From Aspidiotus rigidus (lineage: Eukaryota; Arthropoda; Insecta; Hemiptera; Diaspididae): 64,000 nt of DNA. Positions 23,851 to 34,330 of the stretch are shown here, in pieces. Location: contig JAVHKY010000054.1 in assembly GCA_035079385.1 (NCBI GenBank), positions 62,001 to 126,000 on the forward strand, given 5' to 3'. The notes under the pieces are model-generated. The model was given only the letters and a program-made list of their open reading frames with translations. It made no database searches and was not told where the DNA came from. Each line of letters starts with the position of its first letter. Within the stretch, counting starts at the first letter, position 1. The translations under genes were made by a program, and so were the position numbers.

Positions 23851-26329
23851 GATCAATTTTCTTGGATTAGGATCACAGTTTCAGAACATACCTGGTTGTA
23901 TGAAGTTGAATTAACACATGCGCCTACATTTGAAATAACAAATGATTGAGAAACATTACGTCATTCAGACCTAGTTCAACACTAGTCACAGAAAAACTGT
24001 AATAATTCCTTGCGGGTGGGTTCAATGATGAAACTATTGTGGTTTACTAACTACTGCTTCAAAAATCATGCATGTTGTGTCAAATCAAATTAGAACAACA
24101 GGCTTAATACTGTACAACCAAAAGTTACTCTGCTCATACCATCTTTTAAAGATCATTGCCTCAATATTGAGTGTCAACTCACTTACAGTGCTTTGTTGAA
24201 TAAATTTGCTTGCTAAGCAAGCAATCACTGAGAACTAACTTTTTCACTTTTTCCGACCCTTGAAACATTATGCTTCCAAGAAACTACCAAAATACAAATG
24301 GCTACCACAATATCAAAATAACTCTTTTAAAACTAGAATTTCACCCATCACAAAGTACTCACAATAAGAACATTTAAGAGCAATTGTAGGATGGTTATTT
24401 TCAACTGATAGCCGACCACAAAATTCATTCAAGAGACATAAATATCGTCACAATTTCCCTTGAAAAAGAAATTTTTGACCTGGGGTGAGTCGAAGATCTA
24501 AAATCTCTTGGGAAAAAATATAGACTTTACAAATATTTCGAGACCGCCGATGACACTATCTTGATGCGAGAACGCAGGCGTACTTGAAAATTTCATCTAT
24601 GAAAGGGCGGTAAAGAGCATCAATGAAATACGCCTTTTAATAAGGATTTACAGATGGTCAGTTAACGAGGGATTGCTTAATAAAGGCTAATTACTTCCCT
24701 ACGAAAATTTGGAAGAAATAATATATGATACGACAGGAGAAACTTTTAAATTAGTGTGAACACGAACGGTTTAGGGAAGCCTTTCCTCCCTTTGTAAATA
24801 CAACACTGGCCAAGAAGAGTAGTTCTTTTAGAATAGTGAAGTTGGAAGTCAAAGTCTCTCTATTTGAGCAAAAATATGACAAGGCTATTCGTTATTTTTG
24901 TATCAAATATGATTGACATTAAAATGTGAAGTAGCCATCAAGCAAAATTAATTTCCATCATTATAACTAAACTTTGTAATCTTCCCTAATAGATTTGCAA
25001 AATAGTATGCAAGCACTAGGTTATTTTTGGAAATTTCACCAATATGTTCCTCATTATTATTGAACATAGTATACTACGAAAACAAAAGAAGAAAGAAAAA
25101 AGAAGAAAGTACCCTTGAACAGAGAAGTACAAGAAGAGTAATTCAATATGCATAGTTGACTTTATGCGTAGGTCGCTCCTTCAGTAAAATAATGATAAAA
25201 ATAATAATTCTCTTTTCATATTCTTCTTTCTTTTTTTTTTCCATCGTGTGGTGTATTAAAAAAAAAATATATATCGCCAATGAAACATGAATTCTTATCG
25301 TTTGTAAATTCCCAGTCAAGCGTGTACGAAAATGTTGCCTATTCAACCGTTGTGGTATTGCAAAATAACGTAAAAAGCGTAAAAAATTCACTTGTCCCTT
25401 CGCAAGTCTACATGAGCACCCTCTCATCTCTGATTGCTGAATATCACTATGCACGGGTATATTTCAGAGTCTTTCTTTTCCGGATGTAAAAAAGCTTATT
25501 AATATGGTTTAAAACGACGGAAACGACCGAGAGCAGCGATGGCCTCTCTTCATCCTCCAATTCGGTCATTGTTTAGGGTACGAAAGTTATGCTGGATCCT
25601 ACATTCAAGATCGCCATCTCGAGATACCCTATATTGTGAAGAATTACAAATACAATTAAGTTCGAGGAGTTTATGCGGCAAGGATGAAGCTATGCTGTTA
25701 AAGCACACAAAAGAAAGATACTTCACGAGTATTCTAGCGAGCAATGTATACAAAATAGTGTAGAAATGTAAGGGATGTAAATTCCTTAACCACTCGACGC
25801 AGTACGTATGCATACATCATGAGAGCGTGTAAACGACAATCGGTGTAAATTAATCTCGCAATAAATTATGTACCATGGTATAACTTGTAATTCAAGGAAA
25901 AGAAAAAAAACAAGAATCCATTATTTATATACTTTTATGTACCTATAGAGCTTGCTTACATTTTTATAACTCATACCATTTCGTATTTCAGCGCCATCGA
26001 GACTATACCGATCTGCAAACACGCAAATACACGATACGTGTAGGCTGTTGTAATTACACCGAGAATAAGAAAATCTCTACAAAAAGCTATCGAAAATTAA
26101 TGAACTATTTATTCGTCACGAAACACAGAACATTGTGCATTATATCTAAGTTATAGGAGCCATTCTATACAAATACTGTACGTAACATTGAGGTGAGGAA
26201 AACAATCCTGGAGTTTGATAATCCTTTTGAATGATAAGACACGCTTCTTCATTAAATACTGTATAGTAGGAGAAGGATAGCTTAGTTACAGCTAGAGAAA
26301 TTCTTAACATTACAATCACGCAACTCTCA
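23851..26329. other. Intergenic DNA, no recognisable gene
   Basis: Short open frames up to about 100 codons on both strands overlap each other and show no family motif. Homopolymer-rich patches occur near 25070-25270. Confidence 0.4.
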
Positions 26330-26900
26330 TACTGTAAACATAATCAAATCACAGTGGACTGGAATAATTTTTACAGAATTGAAATTTACAGATCGGCAAG
26401 GAGTGAAGGTCGGAAAGAGACCCATTCCAGAAGCATAAAACATCATCCAAATATCGGTGCCAATAAACAATGTAGGAAATGAGGTGAAAACCAGAATCAA
26501 AGACTTCGTCCTCAAATTGTTCGAGAAGGGTCTCGTAAACCGAAGAACCGAGGGGGAACCGATAAGGATACCGATATTAGGGGGGGAAAAGCCAGGAGAA
26601 AGACACATTCAATTAACGTAATCTGGACATGCGCATCTTTAAAGAGGACTTTAAAGTAATCAAGAGCAGGGAGGACGGGGACGCGGAAGCATACTCTTAA
26701 TATCGAAGGAGATGAGAATAGAACCAGGAGGGAGGATACCATTTATCCTCTCAACTAATTCAGAAGAATTATTAACGGCGAACTAGAACTGATAACTCAC
26801 CAACGATCGAGGAATTTAGAAAGCTCACACGAGTAAGTCGGAGAAAGAATGAATGACACCTATACAGTTTAGGAAGGCCTTAAAGCCGAGAAGGACTAGG
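26330..26900 (-). pseudogene. Heavily decayed Penelope-like RT fragment
   Basis: Reading the minus strand across frames gives PLE blocks in the right order. TYSCELSKFLDRW (about 26840-26800) corresponds to the PTYLLAKFLDRWF block of the better copies. GSILISFDIKSMLP (about 26710-26680) is motif A. GILIGSPS (about 26580-26555) is motif B. YWHRYLDDVLCFW (about 26460-26420) is motif C with both aspartates. The segment between motifs A and B is compressed and frame changes are needed, so it is a relic. It has no recognisable N-terminal or GIY-YIG part. A single-frame reading hides it, because the motifs sit in different frames. Confidence 0.8.
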
Positions 26901-27399
26901 GCTTATGATGAGGTTGTATTTGGATGTTTCAACCAGGGGCGACTTCGTCGTTCGTTCGACTACGTGTTTTTCGAATTTTTACGATTTTACGATTTTCGAT
27001 ATGTAAATACGACCTTGTCGTTTCTTCAATCTAGTACAAATTTTTAATTCTTCGCGGTAATAAAAGATTTTTCAATTGACTTTGGTCTTTCTCTCTTCAT
27101 TCTACTTGTCTACCTCACAAGGAGTGAAAAAAAAACCACTCACGCAGTCAAGTGAGTAATACACGACTTTTCCTCTCACAATGCAAAACTCATTGAGAGA
27201 GTCACTCTTTCTCTTCAGATTCAATACCCATGACTTGTCAATCAAGCCAAATATTTATAGAATGAACAATAAAACTCAGTTTATAAATTCTATCACTGTG
27301 ACGTCACGGCAACTGATAAGAGAGTAAAAATACCCATAACCCAATACGGAAACCTGAATTTTATTTTCGTTTAGGCTAGGAGTCATCTAAAGCTTATGA
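26901..27399. other. Intergenic DNA, no recognisable gene
   Basis: Contains a CTCACAAGG / CTCACGCAG / CTCACAATG cluster near 27115-27185 and one GTGACGTCAC. Nothing else can be named. Confidence 0.4.
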
Positions 27400-27783
27400 A
27401 AAGTCTCCAGCGTGGTTCTGCATTTGCCTAGTCCATCTTCCTCCACATGGCGGTGCCCGCAAATACAGACACCTGGTTCCATACTTCTTCGGAACCTAGC
27501 ATGGTGGGTCCCAGGCTACTCGGGTCAAGCGCTTCATCTATCCCGATCTCTTGAAGAGACCGACTAAGCTTCCTCACGCCTCACACTCACATTTAGCTCT
27601 TGGTTAGAGTGCGAACACGTTTCTTGCTCAACTTTCCTTCACTTCTCGTCACGGTTCTTGTTGAAGCAGCCGTGGCCGCTCAACACCTGCATCAGGTGAA
27701 AGTTCAGCTGACCATGGTGTCGGTCCACCACTCATCAAGGTCACGTATTAGCATACGATTTGTCCCTGTGGGTTTCCAGACTT
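27400..27783 (-). pseudogene. R1-like LINE, C-terminal part
   Basis: On the minus strand this encodes, with stops, GQLNFHLMQVLSGHGCFNKN (about 27700-27640), the C-terminal block of R1/Jockey-type LINE proteins (FHLTQ...GHGCF...). The plus-strand copy at 33070-33130 gives FHLTQVFSAYGCFKKDPHKK in the same context. It is the continuation of the LINE at 28525-29345, from which it is separated by the TIR element at 27784-28524. Confidence 0.7.
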
Positions 27784-28524
27784 TTGGGCGCGGCCATTTG
27801 GGCGCCGGGTACATTCGGGTGCGAAGGGGTATTTTTCGAATTTTCAGCGCCATTTACTGGTGGACCAATAAAAATGCCAATTTGTGGAAGGACTGCGACT
27901 GTCACCGCCGGTTGTACCGCGTAGTAGAGGCCGCAAAGGGGTGCGGGTGGTAGCCGGATGTTATGGAGCAAATCATAGAAGGCTCTTTCCCACACAGGGC
28001 GTCTACCAAATTAAAAAATTGAAAGTATTGGTTTCTTATAGAGCTCTTAAAAGGTGTTCCACAAGACCATAATTCCAGTCGTGTCAGGGGTCCGGGCTCC
28101 TTTGAACTTGAACATTTGCCCGAAAATACTGTCAAAATTACAGAAAAAAACCTACTCAACCTAGGAATTCAAATTTCATTTTTTTTTATTGGGTCAGAAA
28201 TGAAATTAATGGGATTTTTATAGGGTTTATTGGACCATTTTAACAGGAAACCTTCTTCGTTTTTTTTTTTTTGGAAAAAACCCCAGCCGTCTAGTAGGAG
28301 GAAAAACTCGGTATTTGAAAAATCTTCAAGTCCTCCTCCTATCATATATAGCTTGAGGAACGGGGCTGTGACGTCACAGTTTGATGACGTTGTAGGTCAG
28401 TTTTTTCCAAGTTCCCCTCTACTCTCTTATCATATATACCCTGGAGTGGGGCCTGTGACGTTTGATGACGTCATAGGTCAGCCTTGTGACGTCACAACCT
28501 ACAATTTTCAGATTCCGCGCCCAA
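27784..28524 (+). mobile_element. Non-autonomous TIR element inserted in the LINE (copy A)
   Basis: The ends are inverted: TTGGGCGCGG at 27784-27793 and CCGCGCCCAA at 28515-28524. The match extends outward to AGAC...GTCT with mismatches between. Inside, 28000-28524 is closely similar to the reverse complement of 62639-63400, including TAGTAGGAGGAAAAACTCGG, CTCCTCCTATCATATATAGC and the GTGACGTCAC blocks near the end. Copy A has about 70 bp (about 27903-27970) that copy B lacks. It splits the R1-like LINE, whose RT part lies on one side and C-terminus on the other. It encodes no transposase. The superfamily is not assignable without a clear target duplication. Confidence 0.7.
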
Positions 28525-29345
28525 TTGTCTCCCCACAAGCGAAGAGCGTCTTTCCTCCTGCTTGACCCGTAAAGCTTTTTGGTTGGTCGTCGTTGTCTTC
28601 TTTGCTTTGAACACCACCGCTCTTTCATCAGCAAGGAGCTCAATAGCCTCCGTCGAGACATTGCGGTAGGCACTAACATACCTCAGCGCAGCTCTTCGTT
28701 GGATCTTGACCATCTCTCTCCTTCTGTGTGGTATCTTCATGGAGTCGGTCCATACTGGCGCACCATATAGGAGGATCGACAAGGTGGTGCTCATCACGAT
28801 TTTTCTTCTTGCTTCTCTCGGTCCTCCTAGGTTCCTCATCAGGCGACTCAGCGTCAAGTCAAACCAGATGCCCAGGTACTTGATTCGCTTCTTGGTTGCT
28901 ATTTTCACACCTTGGTGGACTGAACTTTCGACGGGTCGTGAATAAAATGGCCTCCGTCTTACTAGCTGCAAGTTCGAGTCCAGCCAACTCGATGCAACGC
29001 GTCACTGCCTCTAGAGCCCGGTTTACCCCGCTCTCCACCACTGCAGTTGTTTCGGCAGTGCATACCGCCAGGGTGTCATCCGCATAGCAGATAAGCTTAA
29101 CTCCGAGTGGCAACTTCACCTTAAATATCCCGTTAGATGCGACGCACCTCAAAAGCGGCCCAAGGACTGACCCCTGTGGCTCCCCACAAGTAACAGGGCG
29201 CTTTACTGTACCAGCAGACATCTCTGCTTGGATTTCACGACAGCTAAGATATCTGCTGATCATCCTAAGCAGGTATGCGGGCACTCCTGCGTCCACAAGA
29301 GCTTCCAATATCCTCTTATCCCAAGCTTCTTCATCTGGGAATCCA
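28525..29345 (-). pseudogene. R1-like LINE reverse transcriptase fragment
   Basis: Two minus-strand frames carry the palm and thumb of a non-LTR reverse transcriptase. The frame entering at 29395 has AWDKRILEALVDAGVPAYLL, GEPQGSVLGPLL (motif B, residues 71-82) and CYADDTLAV (motif C, YADD at residues 104-107), then LAASKTEAILF. A frameshift near 28900-28960 leads to the second frame with IKYLGIWFDLTL, GAPVWTD and RRAALRYVSAYRNVSTEA, all typical of R1/Jockey-type LINEs. Motif A is spoiled (VAGFPDEEAW in place of a DV.nAFnS block). The 5' end is lost at about 29345. The last dozen residues before the 28492 stop come from the inserted TIR element. Confidence 0.85.
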
Positions 29346-29739
29346 GCTACAAGGAGATCTCGAAGAACGAAGGGAGGAAGCAACCAATCACCCATCAGTC
29401 AACCCCTCATTCCTTCCCTCGCACCTCAACCTTTCCAAACGCATTAACAAACAAATATATCGCACAAGAGCCTGGTTCACTCGTTGGTCTAATTTCAAAT
29501 CTCACTCAAAGAAGCTAGTCCACATTGAAAATGATATTCCCATCTCCTGAGACACCTCAAATCAACTATGAACCACTATATCAATTATGTATACACGAAA
29601 CAATGACGTATAAATCAATAATTAATTAAGAATGAAGTCACCAAGATGGTCTCACAGCACACTTGATGAAGATTAAAAAATTGTACTCTATCATTCAAAC
29701 TCAAGGTTTTTACTATCGAGTATGACTAATAATAATCAA
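29346..29739. other. Intergenic DNA, no recognisable gene
   Basis: CT-rich stretch (CCTCATTCCTTCCCTCGCACC) then AT-rich sequence. No element boundary can be assigned. Confidence 0.4.
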
Positions 29740-29870
29740 AGGACCTGCCCCAAAGCTATATATACATAATAGGAGGCAGACTTGGATATTTTTCGAGCTC
29801 TGAGCTTTGCTGGGTGGCAGACAATTCCCCCCCCCCTTCCCGCGGTAAAACAGGTTCCCTGTTACAATAA
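29740..29870 (+). repeat. Dispersed repeat family copy
   Basis: AGGACCTGCCCCAAAGCTAT, ATAGGAGGCAGACTTGGATA, GAGCTCTGAGCTTTGCTGG, a CCCCCCCCC run and AAAACAGGTTCCCTGTT, in the same order as at 1010-1250. Confidence 0.65.
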
Positions 29871-30976
29871 TCTTAGCATTATTTACTTATAATGAGGGAG
29901 ACAAGAGCGTATAGCTGAGCAAAGGGCTGCCGCGCCGTTCTTCAGGTTATACTTGAGTAAATTTTTGAGGCTATTAAATTATTGCTTGAATAATGTCATT
30001 GATCCACCTTAAAGACTGCGCCTTTCAACCCTAGTACACAGCTAGCTTATTCCCTGATTTTCTCAGCCGCAACTACCTTCCTTCCCATATTTCCATGGAT
30101 TATGTAATACTTCTTGTTTTAAGATCTAATTCATATCAGAGATTGAGCTCGTGTATTGCGAAGAGGATTGAAGAAGAATTGAATTTTGCTCTTTCATGAA
30201 CAATGCACGCGTTTCAGGCAGATTCTCGTCTGCTTGTAGAGGAATTTTGGCCAGCATTTATGAATGCCATCGTTCACCTCAGATGATTGCATAGCCAAAA
30301 AAAAAATTAATTCATAATTTAATAAGTTCATGATCGAAGAAAGGTATAAAGGGCGTGAAATGTGTCAAGTCGACAACATTCGTTGTCGGAACTACTAAAA
30401 TTAAGAATAAGCGCGCACGAAATCAATGCTCATCGATAAAATACATTTATGGCTGTTAAGATGTTGAACGTCATACACCGGTAAAGACGTCATTTCAAGC
30501 TATCAAATTGTATTGTTGTTGAGACTTACATACGTGTGTAAGAACTCATACGTCAAGTAAATTTTACGTTTTTGATAAAATGTATAGACGAAACATCGTT
30601 AAACCGAAGCCAAATGAGACTTAAGAACGTTTTAGTGAGGTGTTGTCAAAACAAAAAAATTTATTTTGTCGAAGTTTCAAAAAAGTACCAATATCAGTTT
30701 TTTTTTTTTTTTTTCCACATCAATTGCGGAAAAAAAGGTAAGAATATACCAAACGTACACTATCGAGTATACATGTCATTTCTGTGATACCTTATTGGGC
30801 TTAAAAAGCGTGGGAATATTCTATTCGCTACAACTGGTATTCATTCCTACATCGTCGCTTCAATAAGTACTCTCAAATTCTGTATTCATTAAATGCACGC
30901 ATATTCCTTCTACGAAGCGATGAATTCGCCCACAAATCTATAGTACGTTTTTTATTTTGCGTTAAGATGAGCTGTT
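29871..30976. other. Intergenic DNA, no recognisable gene
   Basis: No coding frame, terminal repeat or RNA gene that can be supported. There is a T-run at about 30698-30714. Confidence 0.4.
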
Positions 30977-31480
30977 TTGAGGAGCCAAGGTTTCGGTTAT
31001 TTCATATTTAAAAGTCGCAGAAAAGAGTCGTCCATATACTTACTTTTTGTGACTCGTAGACGAGGTACATGTAAGGTAGATCTTCAACCATTTGTTCAAT
31101 ACTTTTTCCTGAAAGAATTTAATTCCTTTCACCGATTTACGAAAAGCAGACAAAACTGGGATAATGACGACGATGTCTCGCAATTGAATTTCCCTAATGA
31201 AGTATTTAGGATGAAACTAAAAGCTCAGATTACATGTTTTAGGATTCCACCCAAACTCGGGAAATTCGAAACACGATATTCCTCTGAGATCAGAGGCTTT
31301 ACCTATGAAGTTGAACGGTACTCGTACAAGCTCGATATAAACGGTTTTAAAAACTGTTTTGAAAATGACGCAGAAAAAGGTACGCATCAAAAGTTGGTAA
31401 CGAAGAAGGTCATCGATAGAGCAGCACGAAGAAACAAAATAAATACCGTAGGAGTTCATGAAATCTTGGAAATTTCCTGA
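30977..31480 (+). CDS. Unidentified 167-codon open frame
   Basis: I do not recognise this. It is an ATG-initiated 167-codon frame, rich in Phe, Lys and Arg, ending TVGVHEILEIS. Composition is less biased than most chance frames here: the middle reads DNDDDVSQLNFPNEVFRMKL, and the homopolymer content is low. There is no known motif, no signal peptide, and no second copy in the window. A frame this long can arise by chance in 64 kb read in six frames. It could also be a terminal exon or a relic. Confidence 0.2.
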   Translation: MRSQGFGYFIFKSRRKESSIYLLFVTRRRGTCKVDLQPFVQYFFLKEFNSFHRFTKSRQNWDNDDDVSQLNFPNEVFRMKLKAQITCFRIPPKLGKFETRYSSEIRGFTYEVERYSYKLDINGFKNCFENDAEKGTHQKLVTKKVIDRAARRNKINTVGVHEILEIS

Positions 31481-32255
31481 TGAACTCCTTCGGGAAAGGA
31501 GAATACTAAAATTTCATGAATTTATAAATTATCGATAGAATTATACCAAGATTTTCAGTGGGTGTACGACACGCTCATCAAATACGCCAAATATTCACCT
31601 GATGCGCCGCTTTTCTTCATTTTAACTTCATTTTAAAGTTTACGAAGATATAAAAAATTACATCGAAACCTCGAACTTTTCAATTAAAAAGATTTACCTC
31701 GTAATTTTCAGCTAAATAGTAACGCTCACTGGATTTTCATCATTTTCCTCGTTCTCCTACGTTTCTTCATTTTAGGTATCGGAGACCTTCGATTTTTTTC
31801 TTTCTGATTCTGTCAGAAATTCGCTGCGAAAATATATAGGTAAAAAGAAAATGAGGGAACGAAAAAGAAATTTTCGACCTACGCAAATTCTACCCTTATT
31901 ACGCAGTTATATTTTTCAAAATTCTATTTTTCTCAACTTTTACAGGAACGTGGCGCTATTTTCCGAACAACTATATCAAAAAGAGATTTTTCAAGAGGCC
32001 CTGACGATGAAATGAGATTCAAAGTCGAAAGAATATGTTTGAAGCTGCAGAGCAAAATAGAAAAACGTGATTATTATTATCGACTACTTTGCCTCCTAGA
32101 TAACGTGGGAGAGTGATGGCCAATTGATAAGTAAATTCAAGTAGTCAGTAGGGTTTTTAAACTAGACACTGTCCATCGGTTGCTGGAATCAGGCTGAAGA
32201 GGATAGGTGAGACAGCGATATTTACGCGTTAGTTTTCATCAGTCTACATAAGAAA
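31481..32255. other. Intergenic DNA, no recognisable gene
   Basis: AT-rich and featureless to inspection. Confidence 0.4.
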
Positions 32256-33260
32256 TGCGTTCAACTCAATACCATGAGACATTGAAAGCTTTAATGGACG
32301 CAGAAGTGCGTGCATACCTGCTTAAGGTGATTAGCAAGCTACTGAGAAATCTAAAGCGACCAGTTATTTAAGGTTGCTGCAGGGGTCGGTACTTGGGCCG
32401 CTCTTGTGATGTGTCGCAATAGACGGGATCTTCAAAGTAAAGCTGCCACCAGACCCCAAGCTCATCTCCTATGTAAACGACAGACTGGTGGTATGCACCT
32501 CCCAAACAAGTGTAGTGGTGGAGAGCAGAGGCAGTAACGCTTTGGATCGAGTCGGCCAGACTAGAGCTCGCGTTAGGAGAGACGAAGGCCGTCGGAAATT
32601 CAGTCTACCCACTTTTTGCCTGCCAGGTGTGTCTAGTTTGATTCAAAGTCGAGCTCCAGGCGCCATTTACTGATGGCAGCGGAGAAGGAGGGCAGTGTAG
32701 GGGCCCACCGACGCCATCTAATGACAAACCTAGGAGGATCGAGGGGTACAAAAAGAAGGATATTGATGAACACCGTGTCGTCGATCCTCCCACATGGTTT
32801 TCCAGAATGGGAGAAGGAAAGACCCAAGAAGAGTTGCGCCAAAATATGATGGTGCTTATCGCACTGTCTCGACAGAGGTGTTTTGTCTATTAACACGATT
32901 ATCGCCATGCTGAGGGGAGAGTGGAGCTCGAAGCAAGAAGAGGATAACAACTGACCAAGAGGCTACACGGGTGAAGCAGGAGGCCAGAAGCTCCTTGCTC
33001 GAAAGAGAATACATGGACGACCTGTGTTTCAATACGCGACCTTGATGAGTCGATGAACCGAGACCGTGGTCAGCTGAACTTTCACCTGACGCAGGTGTTC
33101 AGCGCCTATGGCTGCTTCAAAAAGGATCCTCACAAGAAGTAAGGAAAGTTGAACAGGCAACGTGCGTCCGCATTGGGATCAAGGGCGGGATGATGGACCA
33201 TATGTCAGGCGTAAAGCAAGAGCGGGGCAAACTGAGTCCGTCTCTGCAAGAGAATGGGGT
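32256..33260 (+). pseudogene. R1-like LINE, decayed second copy
   Basis: The plus strand reads AFNSIP (about 32258, motif A in better shape than in the 29-kb copy), then LKALMDAEVRAYLLKVISKLL. The GEPQGSVLGPLL and YADDT blocks are visible at the DNA level (GGTCGGTACTTGGGCCGCTC; CTCATCTCCTATGTAAACGA) but broken by stops and frameshifts. Further on come FKVELQAPF, TTCVSIRDLDESMNRDRGQL and FHLTQVFSAYGCFKKDPHKK (about 33080-33140). It matches the minus-strand LINE at 27400-29345, including the C-terminal block. This copy lacks the TIR element found in that one, so it shows the uninterrupted order. Confidence 0.75.
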
Positions 33261-33640
33261 GGTTGCATTGAGTAGCCTAATAGCAGTAGCGTAGCCAGGT
33301 AGAATTAAGGATGCTGATGAGAAGAAAAATTGTTAGTCCCTGCCTCTGGACCCACATCGTCCACCCCTCCGTCACTCTGCCGCTGCCTTCCGAAAAAGTA
33401 TAGAGCTAGTTGTTTGGAATCTAACGATCACGTTGAAATATTATCGGGAATTTTTTGTTATGGGTGGCGGAGTAGGTGGAGGGTAGAATGGGCAACTTGC
33501 TCCCCCTTTACAAAAGAGGGGAAAGAATAGAAAGATGCTTGATTTAGCGATAGGAGGAAATAACAAACCAAAGGTCAAAAAAACACCCCTGAGAAAAATT
33601 TACTCTGCCACCCATGTTTTTTGTAAAATTCTACGAGCCC
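33261..33640. other. Intergenic DNA, no recognisable gene
   Basis: May include the untranslated tail of the LINE copy just upstream; no poly(A) tract marks its end. Confidence 0.35.
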
Positions 33641-33826
33641 TCAGAGGCTATAGTCGTCCGCGAACAGTCTTTGTGAGATAGGATAATTTGCATCAAGCGA
33701 AAGGTTGTTGTTGACGACCGAGAAAAGGAGGACGGTGAGGACACTCCCTCTAGGGAGCACCTTTTCGATCATGCGGGTAATCTGACTGAAAATGGGGAGC
33801 ATTTCCAGAAATTTCCGCGAGTGCAA
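33641..33826 (-). pseudogene. Non-LTR reverse transcriptase fragment of another LINE family
   Basis: A 61-codon minus-strand frame contains FSQITRMIEKVLPRGSVLTV, LLFSVVNNN and RLFADDYSL. These correspond to the G(V/L)PQGSVLSP.LFN...ND motif B and FADD motif C blocks of Jockey/I/CR1-type LINE reverse transcriptases. The distance between the two blocks is about right. It differs from the YADDT family at 28-33 kb, so a separate LINE lineage contributed it. Nothing recognisable continues on either side. Confidence 0.7.
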
Positions 33827-33834
33827 GCGCGTCT

Positions 33835-34330
33835 GACTTCTATGACGTCATCAACCTAAATTAGAAAAACCCTTTTTCAATATTAGCGCTCTACTTACAC
33901 CTCACTCACTCATTGTGAGTTCCGATAACCTAAATTAGGTTATAAGACTTGAGAAAATTTTGCCTATCGAACTAGGGGGACTTGAAAAATTTCAAACTTT
34001 GTACTACATAAGATAGGAGGGGAATTTGGCAAAATTCTGACTCTCAAGCTATTTACGATGATGTAACGAGAGCGAGCGTGTTCAACTTTGGACGAGGGGG
34101 ATTCGTAAAATTTCAACTCTCAAGTTACCCGACATTTGTGACGTCATCATTTTTGGTGAAATGTCCACGAGACCTGGGATATTTTCGACCATATTAAGCA
34201 ATACTTATACATAAGGAGGAGGGACAACTTCACCAACGTGTGACGTCATCAACCTATAAGTTGAAAGAATTTTTTTAGCCTAGATATTATAGGAATTTGT
34301 CTAGGTAAGATTATAGGAATTTTCAGGCTA
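33835..34330. repeat. Dispersed repeat family, several degraded units
   Basis: CTATGACGTCATCAACCTAA, TTGTGACGTCATCATTTTTG and GTGTGACGTCATCAACCTAT at 33840, 34137 and 34239. GGGGGACTTGAAAAATTTCA, GATAGGAGGGGAATTTGG and GACTCTCAAGCTATTTACGA lie between them. Confidence 0.6.

Noticed and set aside
28230..28565. 111-codon plus-strand open frame
   Set aside because: It lies inside the TIR element and runs through a T-run and GACGTCAC repeats; the matching frame in copy B is on the opposite strand and differs. No evidence of coding.
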